Source: Selaginella moellendorffii (Eukaryota; Streptophyta; Lycopodiopsida; Selaginellales; Selaginellaceae). Taken from it: DNA of 64,000 nucleotides. Under the pieces are notes generated by a model that made no database searches, was not told the DNA's origin, and was given only the letters and a program-made list of their open reading frames with translations. Below, piece after piece: positions 22,796-32,372 of the stretch (position 1 is its first letter; every line of letters starts with the position of its first letter). The stretch is taken from positions 470,657-534,656 of the forward strand of contig NW_003314362.1 of the NCBI RefSeq assembly GCF_000143415.4, read 5' to 3'. The position numbers and the translations under genes were made by a program.

Positions 22796-23820
22796 TGAAC
22801 ACTATTTTATTATTTTATTATTCTACTATTTTATTATTAAATTAACTGTGTTGTTGAGTACCATTTTATTATTTGCCTTTTTATTATTTTACTATTTTAT
22901 TATTAAATTAACTGTGTTGAGTTTCTAGGTGTTAAGTACCATTTTATTATTTTCCTTTTTTTAACACTATACAATTTACTTGTGAGAGTGACTCTCCTCA
23001 AAATCTCACCTAAGATTAACTGTCGACATTATTACAGACTTAAACAAACAGATCATTAAAAAGTATTAACTTAGGTGCATCTCCACTGTAGTCATGCAAT
23101 CAAATTTTGTGGAAGGGAAGATATATATTTGATTTGCTCCAGTAGCACACAAACAGCACAAACATGCCATTGAGCTTACCAATTCGATCATATACACCAA
23201 ATTCTCATCAGTTGTCACTTCAGCATAATCTATCAATCACACACAATGTTGTGCCATTGAATTCTCGATGACCCTGCCAGCATATGCAAGCCTTCCTCAC
23301 CAATTGAACAAGAAAGACGCTAGACAACAAGCTAGAAATAGTGAATGAGAATGAACTTTTAAACGCAGTTTATATTAGTGGTAACTACAAACAAATAAAA
23401 GGTTAAGAGCGATACATCACAGCCGTTGGATTAAAGGATATCTTAGAATATACCATCCAAACCGTTAGATTTTAGTGCGGCTACGGTTTCGCAAGGTGAG
23501 AGAGACTCGGGTATTCGTCTTCCTCTGTGCAGCGGAAAGCTGCCATCTCTCGATGTTTGGGTGGCTTGAATCCCTCGGAGCTCTCCATCCGGTTGCACCC
23601 AGACAAAGGCGACGTTTTCCATCCCCTCTCTCTCAACTACACAACGGGCCTGTCGTGCCGGACTTGGGACGAGCTGGTCCAGGAGCTCAGCTGCATCTAT
23701 TCTGACGCAATTGCTTCGCTCCCTGACACATCCCTTCCGGACGCCAAGACGCAGCAAAATGCGGCGATCATCCAAAGGCATCCAGCCGCCCAAGGACGAA
23801 AGGGAGCCGGCTTGGATGTC

Positions 23821-24164
23821 AAAAACCGAAAACTGAAAGATTCCAAGGATTCAAATGAAGAAACCTCGATACCCAAAGAGCCTCACCATGGATTTTAGAC
23901 GATTCCTGGTGCCGGATAGCCACACAGAAAAAAAATTCAAAAAATGGATGGATTTAACAGCAAATGAAATCGATCAAGATGTGGACGTTAGATCTTGCTT
24001 CACCTGATATATAGAAGCGACTATGTTCAGGAAGTGAAATCTCCCATTACCAAGACAAAATATGTAGATCCTATTTTAAAAGCTTCTAAGTGATTACTGT
24101 ATTGATGCTATTCGTGATGGATAAAGTAGTATCCTAAGAATTACGACGACTTCCATCATTAGGA
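23821..24164. other. Unique insert between duplicated blocks
   Basis: This stretch replaces about 700 bp present in copy 1 (12403-13111). It has no ORF of note and no recognised repeat. Confidence 0.5.
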
Positions 24165-24405
24165 CCATCCAAGGCGTCGTTTCCCTCACGAAGAACAGCT
24201 TCGGTTAAATCCCGGAGAAGAATCCAGTACCGTGGATCCTCGCATTTGCGAGAATGGGCATTTTGACAAGGCCGTTCACGAGATCCTGCGCAAAACCATT
24301 GTCTGCTGGATAGGTCTCACGCAAGTTTCAACTTGAGCGCCGCCAGGAGCATGTTTGAGAGCATGAAGATGCGCACCTTGGTTTCCTGGACCACCAACGC
24401 TCAAA
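24165..24405 (+). pseudogene. PPR relic, diverged copy of 13112-13345
   Basis: It is collinear with 13112-13345, with about eight substitutions in 230 bases, including the AARSMFESMKMRTLVSWT repeat. Here the WT is preserved where copy 1 has changed. It breaks off near 24405. Confidence 0.65.
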
Positions 24406-24489
24406 ACGCTTGAAGGACAAAATCAGGAGTCAGAACCATACTCAGGTGCTTCAATCCCTTTCGAAAGCTTCCACAGTCAGACCGTTTGC

Positions 24490-24960
24490 TTCTAACCTCC
24501 AAACCATTCAAACGCCATTTCAGCAGCATTCACTCTCTGCGTTATCTCTTTGGCTTCTTCCAATCCACTCTCGTAGTCTGTCACGCGTTTCCTCCAAGAA
24601 GACACAAGAGCATCGTACTCGTGCTTTTCCCACGCAGGCAGATAGCGAGTGAACGTTGTCCGCTTGGCTTTTCTGACATTGAACTCGTCTGGTGATGAAG
24701 CAGCAACAAGGGTTTTATTTCCAACCATCCGCCCCAAGTCCACTCACTGATCAATGAGATGGTATCTACTTTGCTGTCCAGCACAATCTCCTGAGGGAAG
24801 TCTTCTCTATTCACCACCCTGAGATTGAAATCAAAACAGTCGCTCTGGACTTGTAGATCATGACTGGAAGTACCAGACAAATGCAGATTTACCAACCCCC
24901 GAATTTCCATTCAAATGGCAGCACAACATCCACATGAACGGCACCAGGATCTTCCTGATC
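24490..24960 (-). pseudogene. P-loop NTPase relic, Crinkler/RHS-like
   Basis: On the minus strand GNSGVGKSAFVWYF (about 24908-24867) is a Walker A motif. A stop follows directly. After frame changes come VDTISLISEW and then LVAASSPDEFNVRKAKRT and FTRYLPAWEKHEYDAL, ending near 24492. The order P-loop, then an SPD element, then an aromatic-x-LP-x-W element resembles the NTPase region of the Crinkler/retrotransposon-hot-spot (CRN-RHS) superfamily as I remember it. It is multiply frameshifted and lacks any N-terminal header, so it is a dead fragment. The family call is inference. Confidence 0.45.
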
Positions 24961-26360
24961 TCTTTGTACAACCCTTACTACTCCTTTCTTCCAAAAGTAT
25001 GAAGTTAAGAATTTAATTTTGAATTATGTTAGAGTTGGGACTATAGGTTAGTAGTTGGATTTAAAAACTACTGAAAAGGCCTTTCAAGTGTTCAAGAGTA
25101 GCTCTTACTCTTGAAAGGGTGGCTCAAGTGGGATGGTGTTCTATTTAAGTACTATAAGATTTATTAGTCTTCACTCCTTTCTAAAGGGTTTATACCTATG
25201 GAGAAGATACATATATTTAATCATTATTTGATCATTAGGTAATGTTTCTCTATTTAGAAAGTGTTTTGTTATATGAAGGGAATTTAAAAACCTAAAGCTT
25301 TGGTGTACTTAACTACATGTTTAGGAGGAATGTAGCCAAACATTAAATCCATTCTATATTAGAAAGGGGGATTAAAAGAAAGAGTTTAGAAATCCATGAA
25401 ACAAATAGATAACACTTTCTTAATTGTGCAGTGAATAAAATCAAATAAAAGTTGGCATAATAGAAGTGGACCTTAAGAAAAGAATTTAATCATAGCCAAA
25501 TCAAAGTTGGTCGGATAAATAAAGTAAGCTGACAAATTAACAAAAGAAAGATTTATGGCTTATAGACAATGTTTAACATGACCTACTGTATCATACTATA
25601 TAATCAAGATATATATATAGATCTGATTGAAAATTTCATGTTGGGAAGTCCAAATTAGAAAATATTATAGGGTGGCTGCTAAAGGATTTCAAACCTGAAT
25701 CGAAATATAATCCACCATCTGGTTCAATGAGTAATATTTAACAACAGTCTGATAAACCGCTTCTAGCCATTAGTCTGAAGCTATATCTGCCTTAGGTGAG
25801 AGATTAATCCAGGAGCCACTTTTTTCCTGTCTCCTCTTGCCACTCTCACAATATCACACTGTAAGATTATTATGGTATACTTTTCTAATCAAACAGCTGA
25901 AAATTTATACATACACCAAGCCTATGCCATTCACATGAGTGAGATGGCCATGCCATATAGTTTAGAGGAATAAATATGGGAATGTTTTCCATTCCATATT
26001 CATTCTTAACTATATAAGAGTTAATTTTTTTTTACCATAACTTGCCTTAATACCGCGAGCCACCCATTATCTATTGTTGTAGGTATGACTTACTCTTACC
26101 ATCCACAACACATCACCAGGTCCAAAATGGTCCAAATCTCCAATTTACTTTAAAGAGATTTCTCTACCCGTAAGAAAGGTCAATTAGTTGACAAAACGGA
26201 CCAGCTGTACTGGAAAATTTCCTAAAGAATATTCATTTATCCTTTTTCAATCCCAAGAAGAATATCGAGAAGATTTTGGCCGAGGGATGGAGATATATAT
26301 CCCATGAGCTGGGAGAATCGAATCGATAAGTTCTTGGAACCCTTGTTCTAGGGGCTGGAT
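24961..26360. other. AT-rich intergenic, nothing recognised
   Basis: No ORF above about 60 codons and no recognised element. The GC content rises from about 26200 towards the RING gene. Confidence 0.5.
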
Positions 26361-26374
26361 GGAATGGGGGGCAA

Positions 26375-26510
26375 ATGGAGCTTGGCGACGGGCGCCTTGC
26401 GCTGGGAGTGATCCAGGGCGATCCAATGCCAGCGGCAGTGGATTTCTGCGTTGCCGAGGCTAGGGCAATCACGAAATGGATCGATCGATTCCAGTGCGAG
26501 CGCGATCCAG
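26375..26510 (+). other. Possible upstream exon or uORF before the RING gene
   Basis: A GC-rich open frame begins with ATG at 26375 (MELGDGRLALGVIQGD) and runs to a GTAATC donor-like site at 26511. It may be a 5' non-coding exon or upstream ORF of the ATL gene, or a separate small gene. I cannot join it to a downstream exon with confidence. Confidence 0.25.
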
Positions 26511-26702
26511 GTAATCTCTCCATTTTACGCAGCTGTAGAAGAAAACAAGGAAAAGAAAAAAGAGAGAGCTACAGGCCAGGCCAGACAAGACTGACAAGCG
26601 AAGAGGAAGATTAGATAGATAGAGATAGCAAAGGAAGGGATGCAAATCAATGCCATTTCACGCGCTCCGAGATGGAAGAGTAGGAACACAGTGCTCTACT
26701 GG

Positions 26703-26730
26703 AGTAGCAGTAGCAGTAGCAGTATCAGCG
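26703..26730. repeat. (AGTAGC)n microsatellite
   Basis: Several AGTAGC/AGTATC units lie in the presumed 5' leader of the RING gene. Confidence 0.7.
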
Positions 26731-26860
26731 TCAGGCACAACAAGGGTCTGGAAAATCACAGGAATTCTTCTTTCTCCTTGTCCAGGTATGTTCTCGGGAT
26801 AGAGAAAACTCTTGCTAGAGGCCGGGAGGGGCATTCCAAGGCAGGGATCCGAATTGAGCC

Positions 26861-28204
26861 ATGGGAAGCTCGCGCTTCTCTCCTGCTGCTACATTTCGAT
26901 TCGCAGCAGCAGTGGCAGCAGAGCTAGCAGCAAGCCCGCAAGGCAGTGGCACGAATCAGACTAGTAGCGAGAACACCAACAACACCAGCAGCGTTCCAGC
27001 TTCGTTCCGGCCGAGCATCGCAGTCATTGTGGGAGTTCTCACGACGATGTTCTCGCTCACTTTCCTGCTGCTCATCTACGCTAAGCACTGTAAGAGGAAT
27101 CCGGGTGGAGTCTTTGGAGGTGGTGACGAGCTCCCAATGATTTTGCCGCAAGGTCACCAGCAGCAGCAGCTCCTTTTCGGCCGGACCGACACTGGCATCG
27201 ACTCGGCAGTGGTGGAAGGGCTTCCGACCTTCTCCTTTTCGTCGCTCAAGGGGAACAAAGACGGCCTCGAGTGCGCTGTGTGTCTCTGCAAGTATGAGGA
27301 GCGCGAGATACTTCGGCTCCTTCCCAAGTGCAAGCACGCCTTTCATGTCGACTGCGTCGATACTTGGCTTGGATCTCACTCGACGTGCCCGCTGTGTAGA
27401 AGCCATGTTTCTGCCGAGGATCTCCTGGTGGTCGATGAGATGATGCTGCTCATGCTCTCCTCCAGGAGGAGATCACTAGATCAAGTTCCTCAGCAGCAGC
27501 CTTCGAGAAGTTCTTTGGATATCGACATGGGATCGGCTCACGGTACCGGCTTCCAGATCTACATCCAGAGAGAGGACAACGACGAGCCGGCCTATTCCTT
27601 GAATGCGGTGGCGGAAGAGTCCGAATCCTCTGGTTTTGTTGCGGCGAGCTCTACTCCTCGAGAACCGGCTAGATCAGATCATGGCTGTCTGCGGAGAGTG
27701 GGTCACAGGATCATTGTCTCAGACGTGTTGCTACAAAGGAGATGGAGTGATTTGGTTCCGTCGGACGTGCTTTTCCTCGGCAGCTCACAGGCACTCTTTT
27801 GTCCGAGCATAGAGCACACGAGTTTTGCTCACTCCAAGCAGCCTTCCTCGCTACTCAAGAGAGCTTTGTCGCTTGGAAGAAACGTAGACACGATGGGCAG
27901 TACTCGCTCGTCCGTGGTGTGCTCCCAGCGGTGTATGTCCGAGATGACAGGACTGGACAGGCTACACAACAGCTCGACTTTGTTCTCCAAGAAGGACATC
28001 CTTGCTTCGAGTACCCGGCATCAAGTTGACGAGCACGAGGAGGCTAGCCGAGTGATGTGGAGGTCCATTGCCAGAAGGACTCTCAACTGGCTGATGAGAA
28101 GGGAGAGCAGTAGCAGCAGGATCATCAACTCAAGCACGACTTCTTTTCCGTGGCTCGGAGGAGGGCCTTACAAGCATTCAGTGACAACAGGAGCAGCAGT
28201 ATAG
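26861..28204 (+). CDS. ATL-type RING-H2 E3 ubiquitin ligase, membrane-anchored
   Basis: The product (447 residues, one exon) should transfer ubiquitin from an E2 to substrates at a membrane. A short Ala-rich N-terminus is followed by one membrane segment at about residues 51-75 (SIAVIVGVLTTMFSLTFLLL). A GLD-type motif (EGLPTFSFSS) precedes an ATL RING-H2 at residues 138-179: CAVC, then LPKCKHAFHVDCVDTWL, then CPLC, with all eight metal ligands present. The C-terminal half is long, Ser-rich and low in structure, as in larger ATLs. The start ATGG has a favourable context. Substrate unknown. Intronless structure and the order TM-GLD-RING are typical of ATL genes, many of which respond to elicitors; no specific regulatory site was identified here. 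Confidence 0.93.
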   Translation: MGSSRFSPAATFRFAAAVAAELAASPQGSGTNQTSSENTNNTSSVPASFRPSIAVIVGVLTTMFSLTFLLLIYAKHCKRNPGGVFGGGDELPMILPQGHQQQQLLFGRTDTGIDSAVVEGLPTFSFSSLKGNKDGLECAVCLCKYEEREILRLLPKCKHAFHVDCVDTWLGSHSTCPLCRSHVSAEDLLVVDEMMLLMLSSRRRSLDQVPQQQPSRSSLDIDMGSAHGTGFQIYIQREDNDEPAYSLNAVAEESESSGFVAASSTPREPARSDHGCLRRVGHRIIVSDVLLQRRWSDLVPSDVLFLGSSQALFCPSIEHTSFAHSKQPSSLLKRALSLGRNVDTMGSTRSSVVCSQRCMSEMTGLDRLHNSSTLFSKKDILASSTRHQVDEHEEASRVMWRSIARRTLNWLMRRESSSSRIINSSTTSFPWLGGGPYKHSVTTGAAV

Positions 28205-28465
28205 CAGCGTCAGCAGCGGGGATTTAAGTGATGGACAGTGGCGAGTCACGCAAGGCACAGGAAAATTCCCAGGAGCACGTAGAATAAGAAGAAGGCAACA
28301 AGAGAGATGAGCTCAGCAGGCAGTGGAGTGGGAGAAAGTGTTTTGCTACACGTTGATGTTGAAAGAGCGAAGGCACAAATGGTTGGCACCTCCCCTCGAT
28401 GGAGAAGGTTTCGTCAACGAGCAAGATCCAACTTGTTCTACGCGAGATGACAACTTAACGTATGA

Positions 28466-31400
28466 ATGAGGCGAGCTTGGCTTCACGGGTGGAACAGGAA
28501 GAACGGGAAAGGTGGTCTTCATTCCCAGGCAGCCACAGTTCCAGCTCCAGTTAAAGACGGCTTCGATCACACTTGGTTTGAGGATTGGAAGAAGCAGAGG
28601 CTGGAAGATGCATTGCAGAGGCTGGACGAGTTTGAGAGTCTTCATAGCAACGTATACGCCTTGCTCTTGCGGAAGTGTGGTGCGGCCAAGGATTTGCATG
28701 CTGGGAGGCATGTCCATCTTCGCATCCAGGAGAGGAATCCATCCGCGGACGAGACGTTTCTGGCGAACTTGGTTGTGGAGATGTATGGGAAGTGTGCCCG
28801 TGTTACGGACGCTCTCATGGTCTTTGACGGGATCTCGGCAAAGAACGTCTTCTCGTGGACGATGATGATGGCAGCGTATTCCCAGAACGGGCATTACCGA
28901 GAAGCTCTGGAGCTTTTCACGAGGATGCAGTGGGAAGGGACGAGACCGGACAAAGTCGTGTTCGTGATTGCTCTTGACGCATGCGCAGCTTCTGGAGAGC
29001 TGGATCATGGACGACAGATTCACTCTTCGGTGGTGGGCAGCGGATTGACGAGCAACATCATTATCTCCAACTCGCTCGTCAACATGTATGGGAAATGCCA
29101 GGACGTGCCTTGTGCCGAGAAAGTTTTCGATGGGATGCTGCTGCGAGACGTGGTGTCGTGGACCGCAATGCTGGCTGTCTACGCTCAAAACGGGTGCTGG
29201 AGCCAAGCTCTCGAGTGTTTGTCGAGAATGGACGCCGAGGGAGTAAAGCCCAACCAAGTAACTTTCGTCACCATTGTGGACGTTTGTGCCAAGTTGAGGC
29301 TGCTGGACCTGGGAAGAAAAATCCACCACCGCATCATCAACGAAGGACTCGAGCCGGATGGAATTCTCGGAAATGCTTTGGTTCACATGTACGGGAGCTG
29401 TGGGAGCTTTGACGACATGAAGAGCGTGTTTAGCAGGATGGGACAGAGCAGTGTTCTTCTTTGGACGACCATGATCGCCGGCTGTTCTCAAAACGGGCAG
29501 TACGAGGAAGGATTGTTGGTCTTTCGGAAGATGGACCTCGAAGGTGTCAAGGCCAACGAGGTGACTTACATGAGCATGGTAGAAGTTTGCCGGAACTTGG
29601 ATGCTGTCAAGGAAGGGGAGATGATCGATGCCCGGATTTTGGAGAGTCCTTTCTGCTCCAGCACGCTGCTGGCGACGTCGCTCATCAGTCTGTATGGCCA
29701 GTGTGGAATTCTCGATCGAGCAAAAGGCCTGCTCGAGCACATGTACCAGCGAGACGTGGTTGCCTGGAACGCAATGGTGACGGCTTGTGCTCAAAACGGG
29801 GATAACTGGGAAGCGATTCATTTGCTGCGAAGGATGGACATGGAAGGCTTCGGTGCCAATAAGGTGACTTATCTCAGCGTCCTCGAGGCCTGTGCGAACT
29901 TGGAGGCTCTCTCACAGGGACGAGAAATCCACGCCAGAGTACTTCTGTGCGGGCTCTTGCAACGGGAGGTTGCGGTCGGGAACAGTGTGATAACCATGTA
30001 TGGAAAGTGTGGACAAACAGAGGCCGCGATGAGCGTCTTCGAGGCCATGCCTCGGAAAGACGACGTCTCCTGGAACGCTGTTATCAACGCAAGCGTAGGC
30101 AACTCAAAGTTCCAGGACGCTCTGGAACTTTTCCACGGCATGGAGCTAGAAGGCTTGAGGAGCAACGAGTTTACGCTGCTCAGCCTCTTGGAAGCTTGCG
30201 GCGGCCTGGAAGACTTAAAGCTGGCGAGACAAATTCACGCGCGAGCTGCTGCTGGAGGCTTCGGTGGTAACAGCACTGCCGTTGGGAACAGCGTTGTCAA
30301 CATGTACGCTCGCTGTGGAAGCTTGCTCGACGCGAAGAAGGCCTTCGATTCTCTGGAGGAAAAAGGCCTCGTGGCGTGGAGCATAATACTGGCGGCCTAC
30401 GCTCAAAGCAAAGATGGACCCGGCAGGAGAGCCTTTAAGTTCTTTCAAGAGATGGAGGCCGAAGGAATCAAGCCGGGAGAGGTGACTTTCGTGAGTGCTC
30501 TCGACGCCTGCGCGGCCATGGCGACTCTGGAGCACGGAAGATCCATGCACAGGCGAGCAGCAGCCAGTGGCTTCGTGGAGACGAGTCTCGTTCTCGGCAA
30601 CACCATCATCAACATGTATGGAAAGTGCGGCAGCCCGAGCGACGCAAAGCTGGTCTTCGATCAAATGCCGGAGAAGTGCCTCATCTCGTGGAACTCGCTC
30701 ATCGTCGCCTACGCTCACAACGGTCACGCGCTGGAAGCTCTTTCCTCGCTCCAGGAGATGCTACTCCAAGGCTTCGATCCCGACAGTGGCACCTCTGTCA
30801 GCATTCTCTACGGGCTCAGCCACGCCGGTTTGCTCGAGCGAGGAGTGGAGCACTTCCGGTCGAGCATCCAGGACCACGGCTTGGAGCCGAGCTCCGGCCA
30901 ACTTAAGTGCCTCGTCGACTTGCTGGCTCGCAAAGGCTTTCTCGACGCGGCGGAGGAGCTCATCCTCGCCTCGCCGGCGTGCCAGGCCGATACCATCGCC
31001 TGGATGACGCTCCTGGCGGCGTGCAAGAGCTATGGCGATCCGCAGCGCGGGATCCGGTGTGCCGAGCGTGTTTTCGAGCTGGAGCCACAGCACTCGGGAT
31101 CGTTCGTGGTGCTGGCCAACTTGTACGCATCGGTTGGAAGATGGAGCGATGCGTCCAGGATCCGGAAGATGATGGAGCGGATGAGCGTGAAGAAGGAGCC
31201 CGGGTGTAGCTGGATCGAGCTCAGCGGCAGCGTCCACGAGTTCATCAGTGGCGAATCCAAGCATCCAAAGATCAGGGAGATTTGCGAGGATCTGGAGAAG
31301 CTCACGCTCCGGATGAGGGAGGCGGGGTATGTTCCCGACACGACAAACGTTGTTCACGACGTGGAGGAGGGCGACAAGGAGGAGATACTGTCCCGGCACA

Positions 31401-31606
31401 GCGAGAGGCTGGCCATTGTGTTTGGTCTCATGTCCACCCGGCCGGGAGAAACAATCCGGGTGGTGAAGAACTTGCGGGTCTGCTCCGACTGTCACGCTGC
31501 GACTAAGATCATCTCCAGTGTCGTTGGACGAGAGATTGTGGTGAGAGACAGCAGCCGCTTCCACCATTTCAAGCACGGGCAATGCTCGTGTGGAGATTTC
31601 TGGTGA
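28466..31606 (+). CDS. DYW-class pentatricopeptide repeat protein
   Basis: An intronless gene for 1046 residues. PLS-type PPR repeats fill about residues 60-800 (e.g. NVFSWTMMMAAYSQNGHYRE, LVNMYGKCQDVPCAEKVFDG), each recognising about one RNA base in a mitochondrial or plastid transcript. They are followed by E motifs, a PG box (EPGCSWIELSGSVHEFISGE) and a DYW deaminase domain. The deaminase zinc signature is intact: HSERLAIVFG supplies HxE and VCSDCH supplies CxxC. The protein ends CGDFW rather than CGDYW. This predicts a C-to-U editing factor. The Arg-rich N-terminus could be an organelle transit peptide. The ATG at 28466 is chosen because the ATG four bases earlier opens a short different frame. 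A 491-codon antisense ORF (28346-29821) is a codon-bias shadow. Confidence 0.95.
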   Translation: MRRAWLHGWNRKNGKGGLHSQAATVPAPVKDGFDHTWFEDWKKQRLEDALQRLDEFESLHSNVYALLLRKCGAAKDLHAGRHVHLRIQERNPSADETFLANLVVEMYGKCARVTDALMVFDGISAKNVFSWTMMMAAYSQNGHYREALELFTRMQWEGTRPDKVVFVIALDACAASGELDHGRQIHSSVVGSGLTSNIIISNSLVNMYGKCQDVPCAEKVFDGMLLRDVVSWTAMLAVYAQNGCWSQALECLSRMDAEGVKPNQVTFVTIVDVCAKLRLLDLGRKIHHRIINEGLEPDGILGNALVHMYGSCGSFDDMKSVFSRMGQSSVLLWTTMIAGCSQNGQYEEGLLVFRKMDLEGVKANEVTYMSMVEVCRNLDAVKEGEMIDARILESPFCSSTLLATSLISLYGQCGILDRAKGLLEHMYQRDVVAWNAMVTACAQNGDNWEAIHLLRRMDMEGFGANKVTYLSVLEACANLEALSQGREIHARVLLCGLLQREVAVGNSVITMYGKCGQTEAAMSVFEAMPRKDDVSWNAVINASVGNSKFQDALELFHGMELEGLRSNEFTLLSLLEACGGLEDLKLARQIHARAAAGGFGGNSTAVGNSVVNMYARCGSLLDAKKAFDSLEEKGLVAWSIILAAYAQSKDGPGRRAFKFFQEMEAEGIKPGEVTFVSALDACAAMATLEHGRSMHRRAAASGFVETSLVLGNTIINMYGKCGSPSDAKLVFDQMPEKCLISWNSLIVAYAHNGHALEALSSLQEMLLQGFDPDSGTSVSILYGLSHAGLLERGVEHFRSSIQDHGLEPSSGQLKCLVDLLARKGFLDAAEELILASPACQADTIAWMTLLAACKSYGDPQRGIRCAERVFELEPQHSGSFVVLANLYASVGRWSDASRIRKMMERMSVKKEPGCSWIELSGSVHEFISGESKHPKIREICEDLEKLTLRMREAGYVPDTTNVVHDVEEGDKEEILSRHSERLAIVFGLMSTRPGETIRVVKNLRVCSDCHAATKIISSVVGREIVVRDSSRFHHFKHGQCSCGDFW

Positions 31607-31640
31607 CACGAAAGCCAGCGTATCTGTAAAAATCACGTCA

Positions 31641-31720
31641 TGCTACTTTAGCAAGAACTACATTTAGTTCCAGTGGCAGAGGGAGTAGTTAACATGTTAC
31701 TTTAGCAAGAACTGCATTTA
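31641..31720. repeat. Short direct repeat in the PPR 3' flank
   Basis: TACTTTAGCAAGAACTACAT and a near copy with GCAT recur about 54 bases apart, just after the DYW gene stop. Confidence 0.7.
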
Positions 31721-31767
31721 TATTCAAGTCAACGTCGTGGACTAAAGAAGTTGACTAACAGCTTGTA

Positions 31768-32338
31768 TCAGCCTTGTAGGTGAGAAAACTTCATGTAATC
31801 AGCGAAAGAGATGTCTCGATAAAGAGGTGGGCGATCTTCGCCGAGGAGCTGTTTTGTGGGGGACATGATGGCAGGAAACTCGGGTCCATGAAACAGCACC
31901 ACATAGAGCCGGTCCTTCTTTGTGTTAACGATAACTTCTGTGATCAACACTCTTGTAGATTCCATTGCTAAAGCTCTGTTTGACGAAAAAGTTCTCAAAA
32001 GCTTTACCTGAACAACATCTCCTTGATCATGAGAGCTCCCAGAAGAATCGTCGAGACGGGCAGCCACTTACCATCCTTGCAGATATGCAGGCTAGGACGT
32101 CCGCGTCTTCGATCACGACAGTGATGATGGTTGCGTCCGAGTGAGAGCTCAGGCCGAGAACTTCGTCCGGCTGGGGACAAGGCGGATAGTAGTTCACTCG
32201 CATCAGTGACGCATACTGCCCGCCCAGCTTCTGGATGTAATCCTCCGGCAGGCCGAGGCTTGCAGAGATTGCTGCTACCAGACTGATGATGACAAGCTTT
32301 ATCTGCTTGCTGTGACCTCTCTGCAAGGAACTCGTCAT
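31768..32338 (-). pseudogene. 2-oxoglutarate/Fe(II) dioxygenase, C-terminal relic
   Basis: The minus strand encodes the plant 2-ODD core LMRVNYYPPCPQPDEVLGLS followed by HSDA, the HxD iron ligands, and, after an intron at about 32013-31983, YKSVDHR with the distal His. The tail KKDRLYVVLFHGPEF and ending are canonical. At least three frameshifts break it: after IEDADV, near LLGALMIK, and just after VDHR. Despite this the iron ligands are still readable, so decay is recent. It was probably a DMR6-like or flavonoid-type dioxygenase; substrate unknown. More pieces of a related gene lie upstream at 33500-34130. Confidence 0.8.
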
Positions 32339-32372
32339 TCGAGAGAAAAGAAAGAATACAAAGTTGAATCAT

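Larger units (their letters stand above)
20514..23820. repeat. Segmental duplication, copy 2 (3.3 kb)
   Basis: It is a direct copy of 9089-12402. It carries the same contents: the 92-codon ORF (20787-21065), tRNA-like fragment (about 21950-22005), PPR relic (about 22025-22650), tRNA-derived head (22674-22751), hairpin (22775-22795) and the fragment at 23527-23820. The 7 bases AAATCTT-like insert of copy 1 near 10650 is absent here. The left flank is the PPR relic at 20106 rather than an LTR. Confidence 0.95.

Noticed and set aside
28346-29821. 491-codon ORF antisense to the DYW PPR gene
   Set aside because: It lies wholly opposite a well-supported PPR gene, its product is His/Arg-rich without any motif, and its openness follows from codon bias on the sense strand.
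30761-31636. 291-codon minus-strand ORF opposite the DYW domain
   Set aside because: Composition shadow of the GC-rich DYW region.
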